A stretch of 64,000 bases of DNA from Scleropages formosus. Its lineage: Eukaryota > Chordata > Actinopteri > Osteoglossiformes > Osteoglossidae. The DNA lies in NCBI RefSeq assembly GCF_900964775.1, contig NC_041806.1:26811488-26875487 (forward strand), written 5' to 3'. Position numbers and translations under genes: made by a program. Every line of letters starts with the position of its first letter. The first letter of the stretch is position 1. A model generated the notes under the pieces. That model was not told the DNA's origin and ran no database searches. It saw only the letters and a program-made list of their open reading frames with translations. Of the stretch, positions 1 to 12,197 are shown one piece after another.

Positions 1-2340
1 GGCCCGTTGTCACCGTCAATCAAAAATCACGTGGCAAAACATCAAAGCACAAGAACACTCCCACACTTAGCTTCTGTATTTACCGAATCATTCAAATATT
101 TAATAGGGAAGTAACCAACTGGAAGATATGCATAGGAAAATACTTGAGTAATAACTGACAACTCTAATAAAACTGTAAAATATACATATTGAAAAAGTAT
201 AGGAAGCCACTGTGAACACAAGTCTACGTGTTCAAAAACAATTACAGTGGAAGCTTGGAATTCGAACTTAAATCGTTCCACAAGAGAGTTCGAGTTCTGA
301 ATCAATTTTTCCCATAAGAAATAATGTAGACTGGATTAATCCGTTCCAGACCCCGAAATGATTGCCTATTTAAACCTATATACATACAATACCTGATGCA
401 CTGAAAGCCTCCCCACTCCTCACCACACTATGAATGCCACATCCAGCCTTACGCCCTGTGTTGCCGGGTTAGGCTCCGGCTACCCGCGACCCCGTATGGG
501 ACAAGTGGTTCAGATGATGTCAGTTAGGCATGCAGCATTATCACAAAAAATAGCTAACATGATGCGAAATGAATGATCTTGGTATATTTTGTAGCGTCCC
601 CCCTCCATGGAGCTACTACTAGAATCAAACTGGTGCGGGAGGCAGGCACTGCGGGGTAAAAGGAACGTGCTCTTCTAATATTCGACGCGTACGTGATTGT
701 GTCTTTCGCTAGCAGTCTTAACAAAGACGCTCCAGACAATACAAAACACACGCAACTATGTACACACATGAACACTAACTAATATCAACTGTTTACAAGA
801 CGGACGCTGGTACAACTGACTCCCCTCAGCTCAGCGCCGTTAACAGTATATCATCATCATCATGACGTGTTGCTTAGGATGCTCTCTCTGGTACCAAGGC
901 CGGGTTAACTTAATGTAAGCGCTGCGATGCACTTGTTGCAACATGTCATGATGAATAGCAAAGCTCAAAACGTGAAGGCGAGGCCAAAAGGCTCAGAGAA
1001 ACTAAGTCTGTTGAAATGAGTGAGAAAAATTTCTCAGTTCATAGTAACTAGTTCTGCCACGTTGAGGAGAGGCAGCTCTGAATGGATTGAGAAGCACAGA
1101 CACTGAGTCAAGTGGAAACACCAGTCAAGGCAGAATAAAACAGGGATAAGTTAATCCTAAATCAGTTAGTAGGCTAACATTTTTTAGTTCTGTTTTGTGC
1201 TCTGCTTTCATCAGAAATTCTAATGTACTATGAAACCGGAGTACTACGAGTATTTTGTCTTTGTGATTAGCTCAGCTTTGAAAGCATAATTTCTGAATGC
1301 TGCAACGTGATTTCATAATCACTCATCAGAGAAATATCACACTCTCTAGAAAATATTCCACCAGTGAATTAAGAAATAAGTTGTTAAATTATTACTGAAA
1401 ATTAAGTCTGTTCTCTCCTAAACTGGCATTTGTTGCATATTTAATATGTAAAATAATGAAAATTTGCACTTAACATCTTCACAAATAAGTTTGTAGTGAT
1501 CTGATCTGAGCCACAGGCACGTGTTCTGTGTAGATACAAGTTTTGGTCATTATTGGACAACTACAATTTCTTTGCCAACAGGCTTGCCATTTAGCTAATT
1601 CCTGTTCATTTTTAATTTATTTTAACTGCAGGTTCTTCTCATGTCTGATCTTGGTGTGGTGTGGAACAGAACTTTTTGGACCCCATATTGTTTTGGTAAG
1701 TGCCTTTAACAAATGCTTAAAAGCTATACTGATGGCAGCAGTATTTCAACAGTCATTCAATTTAAACAATGATTTAAACCACAACTGCACAGATCTGCAA
1801 CAGCTAATTATGTGGTATCCATTTTTCCTTTCTTTACTGGTACCATGATTATGGTACGGTAAATGACCATGCAAAAAAGCTAAGCTCAAGGGAAAATATA
1901 TAGGGAAGAAGGAGGAGCTTAACACCGGTAGGTTGTCATCTTATAATTCACAATGAAGAGCTGTTACATTCATCCTGAAAAAAGTACTGGTACACATTTC
2001 TTTCACTTTCTTCATCTTTCAGCTTCTTGCTAGATGTGGTTCTGTGTCTTTGGTTTTCCTATAGTATAATAATGACTAATTGCAGCACAGAGTCAACCTG
2101 CCACAGGTCATGCATAGACAGCCTAACTCTTCATGTTTTGAGTGAACTGTTGGGATTTTAGTTCTGTTTACTCAGCATCATATGAGATTCCATCATGATC
2201 AAAAGTATATGTTACACTGAACAGATTGTATTTATTTCACTGTGTACAGCTTTATGTAATCAAAGGTGATGCGGATCTCCGTGCCCCAGAGATCATCACT
2301 AATGTTTCATTTTTTGTCCCTTTTCTCTCTTTGTTGTTTG
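1..2340. other. Gene-poor, repeat-bearing stretch
   Basis: No coding region is supportable here; the few open frames are short and show no family resemblance. About 236-355 carries repeated 'gagttcgagtt'-type and 'atccgttccagacc' motifs that look like an old interspersed repeat. A SINE tail lies at 442-513. The rest is AT-rich unique-looking sequence leading up to the broken zinc-finger gene. Confidence 0.5.
442..513 (+). mobile_element. TG-tailed tRNA-SINE, 3' fragment
   Basis: Matches the 3' half of the SINE seen in full at 59434-59661: the 'ttacgccctgtgttgccggg' block and the 'cccgtatgggacaag' block are shared. The tRNA-like head is missing and there is no TG run, so this is a truncated, probably old copy. 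Confidence 0.75.
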
Positions 2341-2345
2341 TCTAG

Positions 2346-3793
2346 TTTATGTGGCAGTTAAAGACTGTGGCACTGAAGTGTCTAGGGCCTAGGCGATCAG
2401 AACTTCTTAAACATTACAGACTAAAATGTGGTCGTTTTGGAAAAGGCCATCGTATTAAATGTGTATATCCTGATTGTTCATGTATTTATAAGACTTGGAA
2501 TTCACTCTTGACACGCTTGTTGAGGAATCACACCAATACCTTAACGCACTCTGATATAGTTACAACATTCTCCTGTCATGTATGTGGCCGTAGTGAATTT
2601 GGAACAGAACGTGACTATTTTGTGCACCTAAGTCATCATCTGAAAAACAATGAGGTAGTCACTTGTATGTTTAAAGGCTGTCAACACAAATCCAACGTGT
2701 ACAGCACATTCAAGTCGCATAAAAGTTGTAAGCACAGCTTACATTACATTAACCGTAAAAGGACAGCAGTCCTCAAAGCACTTTGCATCTATTCAGGTGA
2801 GGATGATGGGCATCTTGTTCAGGAGTATGTGGTAAGTCAGTGTCACATGTACATGTTTTCTATTAAGAAAATGTTTTATGATTTAATGTCACTTGCCCAC
2901 TAATCATTACAAGCTGTTGTGTCAGCACCAATAACTTTGGTTCAAAACTCTTGAATAGGTAGAAAAAATAGCTTTCACAGTGTCATAAAGAGAGGTGCTT
3001 CTGTTATTTAGCCTAGCTTCATTGATATAAGTGGGGTGGTCAAAATAATAGAAACGCATGTAAGTAAATCCAGTATAATTTAACAGCACCATGAACTGCA
3101 GCCTCCAAAATTATGATACAGCTGAATTACCACCTCTTTGAAAGTTTGAATAAAAATTAAACATTATAACCATAATGAAAATAGTATTTCATAACCATTG
3201 TATTAAACTGCATTGCTTTTAGCTAAATGTACCAAAGAAACTGACAACTGAGTGTATATATAAGGCTTTGGTACATACATAATACTTGTTAGTAGGAGAC
3301 ATTCTTTATCAGTTTGGCTCTGCAAAAAGACTTGATAGGAAGAGATATACACAATATCACCAGACTTATCTTTAGGGATTGATAGGTATTTGAGAAAGTG
3401 TATGTTATTAACATTAAAATAATTGCATGAATACATGCTTTCTTTTTTCTCCTGTTATATTGAAATCTACAGGACATTAATGGAGATGACATCCTAAGAG
3501 ACCTGCAAAAATCTACAATGGGCATATATGTCATCAACAAGAAGGGTGCAGAAACTGGACATTATGATGATATTGGCATTTATGTTGAAAGAGCTGTCAT
3601 TCTGGAGAACACTGGATCTGTACCCTGAGCTTCTGCAACGATGCTTGGAGTCATCTATGCACTGAACATGGCTTACCCCAAACATCTGAAGTACTACTAT
3701 GAATTTATTCAAAAAGTGCTCTTTCGGATGGGTAGTGAAAGGCGGTCCCCCAAAATCCTTGGTTTAAAGAACAAAATCAGTGCTGGAGTGTAG
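2346..3793 (+). pseudogene. Broken C2H2 zinc-finger gene of a fish-expanded family
   Basis: Two exon-like parts in the same phase. The first (about 2346-2831, ending at GTG followed by gtaagt) encodes about 160 residues with C2H2-like pairs such as CVYPDC, CHVCG and CMFKGC followed by paired histidines. The second (3473-3793, after 'aaatctacag') carries the motif MLGVIYALNMAYPKHLKYYY and ends LKNKISAGV. From memory, this pairing of N-terminal fingers with a YALNLSYP-type C-terminus belongs to uncharacterised, multicopy fish proteins sometimes labelled SAMD3-like. An in-frame TGA lies at 3626-3628, and the middle of the usual protein is missing between the two parts. The splice sites still look usable, so this is a recent relict or a mis-assembled gene. 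Function unknown. Confidence 0.6.
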
Positions 3794-5215
3794 ATTTTGT
3801 CAGCCGCACCCTGTAAAGCTGCAGTGGTATTTATGTTTTTTTTTTTTTTTCCCGGGGGGTGAGAGAGAACATGTACAATGATGTGAAATGCAGTTTCAGA
3901 AGATCTTGTAAACTGAAGAACAAATTGGAAGAAAATATTTAAAGATGTCCAAGGGATTTTGAGGACTCTTCATTAGAAATGAAAATTTGTGTTGTTTCTC
4001 TTGGTAGTGGTCAGGAATGGTGCTGTTACTTTTTGTTAATGATACTGGTCCATTTTGTTTTAAGATCTTAAGCCAATCAAGGTTTGAGAAAGTGACTTGC
4101 ATTACAGGCACTCTTGTTTCTGAGAACAAAACTTGTGTTATGTCTGGTCACAGATCATGACTGACTAAAGCTTTTGGATTTGTCAGGGAGTAATTTATTT
4201 TTATGTTTCCGTTGCTTAGTAGAATCTGAGCATCATATTTCATTTTTCTCCACTGTAAAAGATTCTTTTATTTTCTGTAGAAGCTTTTATGTAAGTCAGC
4301 TAAGGGTTTCAGTTAATGCAAGTTATACTTGTTGAAGAAATTATACTGTATGTTTTCTGCAGTCTTGGTTTATTAGACTTCACTCTGACAGATGTTTCTG
4401 AATTGCTTAATTCAAATGCCACAGCTGTTAAAATATCTTCTTTCCTTTATTTGTCTGAATATTTAGTTTATTGAAAGTTAAGCTAATAATGGCTAGAAAT
4501 GTTTAATTAGATTAAATATAATTTCAGTATGTAAAAATCTAACAATTGCTTTGAATTAGAGTAAACCGTACTTAAAATGGTTAAGCTAAAAATACAAATA
4601 AAATAGAGCAGAGCTTACTTAAAAACATTAAGTACAGTCAACTTAAAAATGTCTGGATTTAGACACGTTTATTTTGTGCATCCCTTTGACATAATAAAAT
4701 TGAGTAAATTCAACATATTTCTTTCACCGTATTTACAACACGGGGGCATGGTGCCTCAGTGGGCTTGACCGGGTTCGAAGAGTTCGAGTTTCGAAGCATT
4801 CGAGTTCCGAGGCTCCATTATAGTTGTCATATACTGTACTGTATATTATAAATAGGCTGCAATGTATAGACGTTTAAGTTCTTGGAAAAAATGTGACATT
4901 TTTTATAAAACAGAAATCTATTTATTGCACGGGGGTGTGGTGCCGCAGCAGGCTTGGCCGAGTCCAAAGAGTTCGAGTTCCGAGGCTCCACAAAACAAAA
5001 CTTTTAATATGAAATCTGTCTTTGAGACAGTTACACTCCCAAATTACTGTTGAATAAATCTAGTAATTTCTTAAACTAAATTTCAGAACTAAATAACTGT
5101 CTGTTTACTCTATCTGCAATCTATTAAGTCAAATACTGAAATCCTTGACTTTAGGCTTCAGAGGTCATTTCTACTGAACTCACATTTTAGTTGCTCTCTA
5201 CTAATACAACTAATT
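3794..5215. other. AT-rich intergenic stretch with two short repeats
   Basis: No gene seen. Two related units lie at about 4741-4817 and 4929-4992. Each has a 'cgggggYrtggtgcc' start and a 'gagttcgagttYcgaggctcca'-type end; the same gagttcgag motif recurs near 280-300. They may be SINE-head fragments, but I could not assign a family. Confidence 0.45.
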
Positions 5216-5219
5216 TATG

Positions 5220-5465
5220 AATAGGACATTCAAGAATGGAAGAATTGAGTTGTTGACCCTCTTTACCAGGCTTCCCAATTCCCACAGGAATTACTGATCC
5301 AGTTCTACTCAACTCTCATTGAGTCTGTTCTGTGCACTGCTATAACTATCCAGTTTGAGATACCAAATCAGACAGAAATAGGCTACAAAGGACAGGCAAC
5401 ACAGTTAAGAGAATCATTGGTGTGCTCCTGTCTACCCTTCAGCTCAGAAGGACTCTGCCAGTGAC
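5220..5465 (+). mobile_element. Decayed non-LTR retrotransposon fragment (end of RT region)
   Basis: One frame reads LLIQFYSTLIESVLCTAITI, which resembles the 'FY...VESVLT..I..WF' stretch just after the reverse-transcriptase core in L2/CR1/Rex-like LINEs. A 'RLQRTVRTA'-type block seems to follow in degenerate form. It is short and isolated, and the clade is uncertain. Confidence 0.5.
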
Positions 5466-5662
5466 TTCTGTCTCAGTGACGGCACTACTGGAGGTCTGTC
5501 TGAAGGATTTCTCTCCTCCTCCTCCCCTCTCTTTTCGTTTCTTTTGGAGCTCTTTTCTCTTTTTCGTGTTTTTTTAATGTGTTTGTGTAAGTTGGTGGTG
5601 CTGCCACAGTAGCGAATAGCCTTCCTACACACGTAGCAGTTTGCAATGTTTTCATTTAGAGC
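5444..5662 (-). mobile_element. BED-type zinc-finger fragment, hAT/ZBED-like
   Basis: On the minus strand an open frame reads NCYVCRKAIRYCGSTTNL followed by HKHIKK. This is the BED-finger pattern: a Cys-x2-Cys pair, an aromatic, a G-S-T-(S/T)-N-L turn and paired histidines. The tail is highly charged (Lys/Arg/Glu) and the frame ends at 5444. BED fingers occur at the N-terminus of hAT transposases and host ZBED proteins. No transposase core follows, so I read it as a transposon fragment. Confidence 0.5.
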
Positions 5663-6030
5663 CGTAAATTAACTCTACACAGCGCTCCTCTTTCTTTCTA
5701 CCATGCTATCTCTCACTCATTGCAGCCAAAACTCTGCTTGCGCTTGGCACCGCAGAGTCATGTGATAGCAAGACAACAAAACACAGCGGAACAGGAGCAG
5801 CGTATGCACACACAGATAAGTCTACTTTTTGATAAAACGGGAGTAATATACTGAACATAGAGAACTGAAACTTAAACTAAAGTATCGATCCGCCCCCCCC
5901 TGACCTTATGCACCTCAGCCCCTCTAGCTAATGAAGTTTTCTGAAGCATAATTATATACTGTATTATACGGGGAATATCTAGATAGCACATAAAATGGTA
6001 AATTTAAGAGCCCTTTTCAGTTTTGTGAGT
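5663..6030. other. Spacer before the histone cluster
   Basis: No gene seen. The sequence includes a C-rich run near 5891-5900 and then AT-rich DNA downstream (on the minus strand) of the first H4 gene, where its pre-mRNA would be cleaved. Confidence 0.4.
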
Positions 6031-6046
6031 GGCTCTTAAAAGAGCC
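6031..6046 (-). terminator. Histone 3' stem-loop of H4 gene 1
   Basis: On the minus strand GGCTCTTTTAAGAGCC: 6-bp stem GGCTCT/AGAGCC with loop TTTA. It lies about 35 nt after the H4 stop codon, as expected for replication-dependent histone mRNAs that end at this stem-loop, bound by SLBP, and not with poly(A). Confidence 0.95.
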
Positions 6047-6081
6047 TTTTGGTTTTTGTGTTTTTCAAATCGGCGAGAACT

Positions 6082-6453
<372 letters not shown>

Positions 6454-6473
6454 TTAAATATCTGAACTAAGAC

Positions 6474-6485
6474 GACCTGATTGAA
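6474..6485 (-). promoter_or_regulatory. H4 promoter element (H4TF-2/HiNF-P-type site)
   Basis: The minus strand reads TTCAATCAGGTC, close to the human H4 site II core TTCAATCTGGTCC recalled from the literature. It lies about 80 bp upstream of the ATG, and the same block recurs upstream of both other H4 genes and of no other histone gene here. HiNF-P drives H4 at the G1/S transition; binding here is inferred. Confidence 0.6.
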
Positions 6486-6499
6486 ACCATGAGGAACAA

Positions 6500-7510
6500 A
6501 CTGCCTGTGCACGTGCGTTAAACAATGAACATAAGGTCACAACATCAGGGAATAGAGACAGTTTTTCTTCAATTTTCGAGATTTGATCAGTTAAATGTCC
6601 CCTTTCTGTTTGTCTTCTTTCATTTTTTTCTGGTTTTCTGAACCCAGATATTAGAAGATTGTACTTTATAAATGCCAGCAGAGAATATAGCAAATGCATT
6701 AAGTACATATTTAATTAAAAATAAATTGCTGCAATGGGCCTGATAAATTTGGAAGTCATTGTCAAAATGCTGTTCTGTAAAATTACAGTAAAGCTTATTC
6801 CTGAATTGAATTTTATCAGTGGAAAGTGAGTTAACAAGACCATTATTTTGGTAACATGGCCTTTAACCCAAATGCCCTTCAACAAATAGACAAATTGGTT
6901 ATTCTCTGGGAATGGATGTTCAAGGGGTGAGAGGTATACATCATGCATAATAGCCAATCAAATCTTTTATAAAGTTTTGTAAATACTTAAAATGTGACCT
7001 TTCATTTTAGCTCCAAAGAACAGACTACAGAATGCATTAAAGCTGAAACAGGTAATCATACCCCTGAAATGGTTGTGTGGAACATCAGATTTATAAACTT
7101 TATCAAGCATCAGTAGCTATCCTTATGTTTTGATAGAAACAGGAGCACGACCTTCACTTCTTAAAGGCACAAAGAATAGTTCTCTAGTTGTGTTTGCATC
7201 CAGTTTAAAAACTTCAAGCCCATTTGCACAATTTCACTCCCACCACCTGTTAAGAATATACATGCTCCTAATAGTTTTACGCCATTGTTTCCCTCATTTA
7301 AGTAATGAGTAAGTTACCCTCTTCCCAATAGGAGGCTGTCTAACTTCCCCTTATATAATCAAAGTCGCTTAGCACTATATTTTAACTCAAACAACAGCAA
7401 GAGCCCTGTGTAAGCTGTTGAAAAGCAGCAGTTTGACAGCCACACAAGACGAGAGGAGAGAAAAAAAAAACCCACATTACTATCCATATAAAATGCTCTT
7501 TTGAGGCAGA
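6500..7510. other. Spacer between H4 and H3
   Basis: About 1 kb of AT-rich DNA with no convincing reading frame or RNA gene. Short open frames on both strands show no recognisable protein. Confidence 0.4.
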
Positions 7511-7518
7511 ATTGAAGT

Positions 7519-7534
7519 GGCTCTTAAAAGAGCC
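7519..7534 (-). terminator. Histone 3' stem-loop of H3
   Basis: Minus-strand GGCTCTTTTAAGAGCC, 6-bp stem with TTTA loop, about 35 nt beyond the H3 stop codon. Same sequence as the loops of H4 gene 1, H2A and H1. Confidence 0.95.
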
Positions 7535-7569
7535 TTTGGGTTTTGTGACAAGTGTCTACAAGGAGAACT

Positions 7570-8007
<438 letters not shown>

Positions 8008-8036
8008 TTAAACTCAAGGCTCTCTGGAGCGTACTC

Positions 8037-8124
8037 TTATAAGCACACCAGACCTACTCTGATTGGATAGATTCATCCTACTTTGCTATTGGTCGCATGC
8101 TGAACAAAACACGGTTCTCATTGG
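8037..8124 (-). promoter_or_regulatory. H3 promoter: TATA-like box and three CCAAT boxes
   Basis: Reading the minus strand upstream of H3: a TTATAAG/CTTATAA TATA-like element at 8037-8043, then CCAAT boxes (ATTGG on the plus strand) at 8062-8066, 8088-8092 and 8120-8124. Spaced repeated CCAAT boxes upstream of a TATA box are typical of replication-dependent histone promoters, bound by NF-Y. Confidence 0.75.
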
Positions 8125-8129
8125 TGAAC

Positions 8130-8700
8130 TTTTGCCGCGCAAAATAAAAAAAAAAATTTAAATAAAACAAAATCCGATATTCGATGCTTTAATCACTATA
8201 TACAAGATAAAATCAGTAATGGAACACAGCTGCACTGCACAGCTACATGAGAAATATTCTTTGTTTTAAACGTACCATTTTTGTTATTACCGTAATTCTA
8301 CATGATTTCGTATTCACATTTCATTTAGCACGTTTACACCAAAACCCGTTTGAAACAAGAGAATTTGGTGGGTAGCGCCCATCCGTATTGCTACATAGGT
8401 GTTCAGCAGCGAAGAATTTTGTGTTAGATTCATTAGTTCGCCTCACTACTTGTACAGTGGAAAAGAAATCCCCAGGATACTCTATGAAACGCAGAATAGC
8501 TTGCGTTACTAGGACTAGTGCGTGTTTTGTAGTCATCTCGGCTCTTAGAAACTTCTTGAAGCTTGAGCATTATATCCACTTAATAATATCCAAGCAACCT
8601 GTGACGATAGGAGTTGCTCAGAAAGATTAAGACTCACATGTACTTATGGTCATCGCTATACATACATTTGTTTATACAGACATCTGCTCTTTTGATAGCA
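8130..8700. other. Spacer between H3 promoter and H2A end
   Basis: AT-rich DNA without a recognisable gene. Overlapping open frames of 71 and 80 codons on opposite strands (8321-8536 and 8388-8630) have no family resemblance. Confidence 0.4.
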
Positions 8701-8708
8701 ATGTAGGT

Positions 8709-8724
8709 GGCTCTTAAAAGAGCC
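8709..8724 (-). terminator. Histone 3' stem-loop of H2A
   Basis: Minus-strand GGCTCTTTTAAGAGCC, 6-bp stem with TTTA loop, about 30 nt after the H2A stop codon. Confidence 0.95.
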
Positions 8725-8753
8725 TTTGCGCTCGGACAGCTTTTAAAGAAGAT

Positions 8754-9167
<414 letters not shown>

Positions 9168-9214
9168 TCACATGGAAAGTCGAACAAAGTAGTAAGTGAG
9201 CGCGCCTAAGCCCA

Positions 9215-9273
9215 TATTTATATGGACGACCCTTTTTCTCATTGGACAGAAGTATGAAACTACGGCATCCAAT
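9215..9273 (-). promoter_or_regulatory. H2A promoter: TATA box and CCAAT boxes
   Basis: Minus-strand TATAAATA at 9215-9222 and CCAAT at 9241-9245 face H2A. A further CCAAT at 9269-9273 lies in the opposite orientation (plus strand). In most vertebrates an H2A promoter is shared head-to-head with H2B; here the far side holds no H2B. Confidence 0.7.
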
Positions 9274-9289
9274 CAGCATGAAGAACAAT

Positions 9290-9720
9290 TTTGGCGCTCA
9301 AACCCCTCCCATCCTTTGCGCTTTACGAACAGAAATGAGCAGTTGCTGAGTACTTCATAGTTTGCGGAAATAAGCCATTTGTGAAGATGGTTTTTTTTTT
9401 AAAATATAGTTGGTGTTACTTTGAATTTTAATAGTCGATGATAAAACGTTATACCAAATATTGAGGGAATAAATTAATCTCTTAAAACTGGCCAAAATAT
9501 TATTCAACCGATTGACTATTTTCTTATTGACAGTTTCCCCCCCTCCCCTTATAGCGACAAGCATGCTTTCAAAGAGGGTGATGTGTAGCATTTTATAGTG
9601 AATTAAGTGAGCGAAAACGTGTATGCATGCGTCAGCGTGTAACAACATATATATTGTAGCAACATATTTTTATGATACCGAAAGTAATATGCAGGAAAAT
9701 TTCTCTCCATATTAACCACG
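9290..9720. other. Spacer where a divergent H2B would be expected
   Basis: No histone frame on either strand. A 97-codon minus-strand open frame (9355-9648) shows no recognisable protein. The sequence is AT-rich with an A-run near 9390. Confidence 0.5.
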
Positions 9721-9724
9721 TGGT

Positions 9725-9740
9725 GGCTCTTAAAAGAGCC
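9725..9740 (-). terminator. Histone 3' stem-loop of H1
   Basis: Minus-strand GGCTCTTTTAAGAGCC with TTTA loop, about 30 nt beyond the H1 stop codon, showing this is a replication-dependent H1 and not H1.0. Confidence 0.95.
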
Positions 9741-9768
9741 TTTTATGAATACTGCGAAAAGAGCGTGT

Positions 9769-10401
9769 TCACTTCTTTTTAGGAGCCGCTTTCTTAGCCT
9801 TGCTGCTCTTGGGCTTTGCCACTTTGGGCTTGGCTGCCGCCTTTGCCTTCTTGGGGCTCTTGGTCGCCTTCTTGGCCGCTGCCGGCTTCTTAGCTTTCTT
9901 AGGGGTCGCCTTTTTAGCTGCCGCAGCGGGCTTCTTCGCCTTCTTCGGGGACTTCTTGGCGGAGGAGGCGGCTTTCTTCGCAGCCACCTTCTTGGGCTTC
10001 TTGGCCGCGGCAGGCTTCTTTGCGGCTGGCTTCTTGGCTTTCGGAGCCTCCTTCTTGGCCGGCTTCTTCTTGGTGGCCTCCGCCTGCTTCTTGTTCAGCT
10101 TGAACGAGCCAGAGGCGCCGGTCCCTTTGGTCTGGACCAGAATGCCTTTGGTCACCAGGCTTTTGATTGCCAGCTTGACGCGGGAGTTGTTCTTCTCCAC
10201 ATCGTAGCCTGCTGCCGCCAGAGCCTTTTTCAGGGCGGCCAGAGACACGCCGTTTCGCTCCTTGGAGGCCGAGACGGCTTTCACGATCAGGTCACCGACG
10301 CTGGGACCCGCCTTCTTAGGCTTGGAAGCAGCCTTCTTCTTGGAAGCTTTGGCCGGAGCGGCGGCAGCGGCGGCTGCCGGAGCTGGAGCGACTTCTGCCA
10401 T
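9769..10401 (-). CDS. Histone H1 (linker histone)
   Basis: 210 residues starting [15 protein letters not shown] short Ala/Pro/Lys N-tail is followed by the winged-helix globular domain at about residues 33-108 ([51 protein letters not shown]) and a long Lys/Ala/Pro tail with SPKK-type CDK sites. It binds linker DNA at the nucleosome entry/exit. The frame opens 18 codons upstream, but the MAEVAP start is family-typical. The mirror frame on the plus strand (9745-10476) is a Leu/Gly-rich shadow of the Lys/Ala tail. Confidence 0.96.
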   Translation of the reverse strand: MAEVAPAPAAAAAAAPAKASKKKAASKPKKAGPSVGDLIVKAVSASKERNGVSLAALKKALAAAGYDVEKNNSRVKLAIKSLVTKGILVQTKGTGASGSFKLNKKQAEATKKKPAKKEAPKAKKPAAKKPAAAKKPKKVAAKKAASSAKKSPKKAKKPAAAAKKATPKKAKKPAAAKKATKSPKKAKAAAKPKVAKPKSSKAKKAAPKKK

Positions 10402-10549
10402 TTGCGTCTTCTTTCTCTTCACACCGAGAGCGGAGTTGTTCTGAGAGCTGAGCACACGCCCGGAGGCGGTCCTTAAACATTGAATGAGAACCTTGTAGAC
10501 TCAAGCAGCCCGTCGCCGTTCCTCTCGAGCTCCGAGCGAGTTCTCCACT

Positions 10550-10556
10550 TGTGTTT
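10550..10556 (-). promoter_or_regulatory. H1 box (AAACACA)
   Basis: The minus strand reads AAACACA about 150 bp upstream of the H1 start codon. This heptamer is the conserved H1-specific promoter element of vertebrate replication-dependent H1 genes. It is somewhat further upstream than I would expect, so functional assignment is moderate. Confidence 0.5.
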
Positions 10557-10619
10557 TCTTCTCCTCGAGATTCTTCCAAAATTCTGTAATGATATTTGCT
10601 ACAGACCACAAAACACGTG

Positions 10620-11415
10620 AAATTAGGTGACAGGCTTCACGTTTCATTCATGTTCTTGCTGCCATCCGTACTTCCTGCTGTTTGCCTTTGATATGCCGCA
10701 AAAAGGTGCCCTCGGAGGTCATACAACGCTGTAAATGCTTAGTTTCATCATATCGTTTACAAATCGAACGAGACACCATCTAATAATAATCCCATTCCAA
10801 TTAAAGCAATGGCAAAGTTTCTTCGTGTAAAAGAAAAAGGTTTTGTAAAGCATCTGTTAACGTTTGATATTGAGTTTTTATCTAAGTATCAAACACATGC
10901 TCACACATTGTTTACACGGAACAAAGTTTTATTCCATTCAAACACAGTGAATTACATTTTTTTCCATACTTCATTCAATACCATAAGAACAAAATGAAAC
11001 TTCCAACAGTCCACATCAAAAATCACAAACATAACACATCCTCACATTTCATTATAAAACCCTCTCTCAACATAAACATGACAGAGTGTGCTCACTTCTC
11101 CAAACATCTTGGATCACTAATAAAAAAAATAAAGATCAGAATTTAAAGCAAATATAAAAATCTATTATGAGAAAAAGAACCTGGGACTTTAAAACCCTTT
11201 ATCAAAAAGTGGTTTAAATATAAAGTTTAAAACATCTGTACCGACCAACAAGAAAAGTACCCAGGAACCCATGCCAGAAAATGCCACATTCTGTTTTAGC
11301 TCCATCATTAAAAACATTAAACATTCATACAAGCACATTTTTAAAAATCTAAAATACCATAAAATCTACAAATTAAAATCAATTATTGAAACAGTTTTTC
11401 TAAACAAAAATCTCC
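10620..11415. other. Intergenic spacer
   Basis: AT-rich DNA with no recognisable gene. Small open frames (10809-10997, 11271-11456) are low-complexity and resemble no known protein. Confidence 0.4.
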
Positions 11416-11640
11416 TTCCCCGAAGCTGTCAGGTGGGACTCTTCCCCTGGCCCTGATGAACTGAATCTAGGGGAAGACCCCATCCGAGACAGATCAATAA
11501 CTAATAAGCCCGAATGATCGTGTACCGCTATGGAGGAGGGAGCATCTTCTCGACCCTTTTGAGGGGTCGCAGTCAAGACCGGCACCCCCCCAGTGTAGTA
11601 TCAGAGATCAGCCCAGCCTCCCTCCTACGCCTCTTCTGAA
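11416..11640 (-). repeat. Unclassified repeat-like segment next to LINE 3' ends
   Basis: A GC-richer block with a minus-strand open frame (11400-11585, MPVLTATPQKGREDAPSSIA...). It directly follows a LINE 3' end on the same strand. It may be coding sequence of another copy of that LINE, but I see no diagnostic domain. Confidence 0.3.
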
Positions 11641-12190
11641 TTACATTTTTTTTTTTGTTTAACAATCTTTATTAATAAAGTTATCAGTAATACACAACCA
11701 AAGCAAACATCAAAATCCACAATCAAACAAACCCAAAACCATTTTCCTACAGTTGGTCAACAAAATTACTAAACAACCATTACATAAAATACATTGTCAA
11801 GACAAAGTCTTTCCCATAACAATCCCCCTTTCTGGCGTCAAAAAATATAACTGACCCATGCCTTCCCCACACCAACATACCCACAAAAGGACTGTCCCCC
11901 AATAGCAAGTCAACCGAAGTCATAATATCATATACATGCTTCCTTCAAAACACAAAATATTTCTAAATTATAGTATAAAACTTGATCATACCCCTAAAAA
12001 CAAATACAAAACAAACATCCACATGGGTAGTCATCAATATAAAAGCTCAAAGTGCACAGAATTACCTGTGCACAAGACCAAAACAAGACCATTAAAATCT
12101 GTAGATAAAACACTATACAAATAAAACCCACACAAGTTAAAAGAATGTTAGTTAAAAGTGCACAAACCCAACACAAAACTACTAAAATCT
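11641..12190 (-). mobile_element. LINE 3'-end copy (same family as the Tx1-like element)
   Basis: Shares an extended, diverged match with 14230-14720, which lies just 3' of the Tx1-like ORF2. Shared blocks include 'ttggtcaacaaa', 'ctttcccataacaa', 'ccccacaccaacataccc' and 'taaaagtgcacaaac'. It carries no coding domain, so it is a 5'-truncated copy consisting of 3' untranslated sequence. Confidence 0.65.
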
Positions 12191-12197
12191 GTGAATA

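Noticed and set aside
1543-1848. 101-codon frame upstream of the zinc-finger relict
   Set aside because: No finger, no family resemblance, interrupted by splice-like but unconvincing signals.
9745-10476. 243-codon plus-strand open frame rich in Leu/Gly/Phe
   Set aside because: Exact antisense of histone H1; the Lys/Ala codons read backwards give Leu/Phe/Gly. H1 has homology and a stem-loop, this frame has neither.
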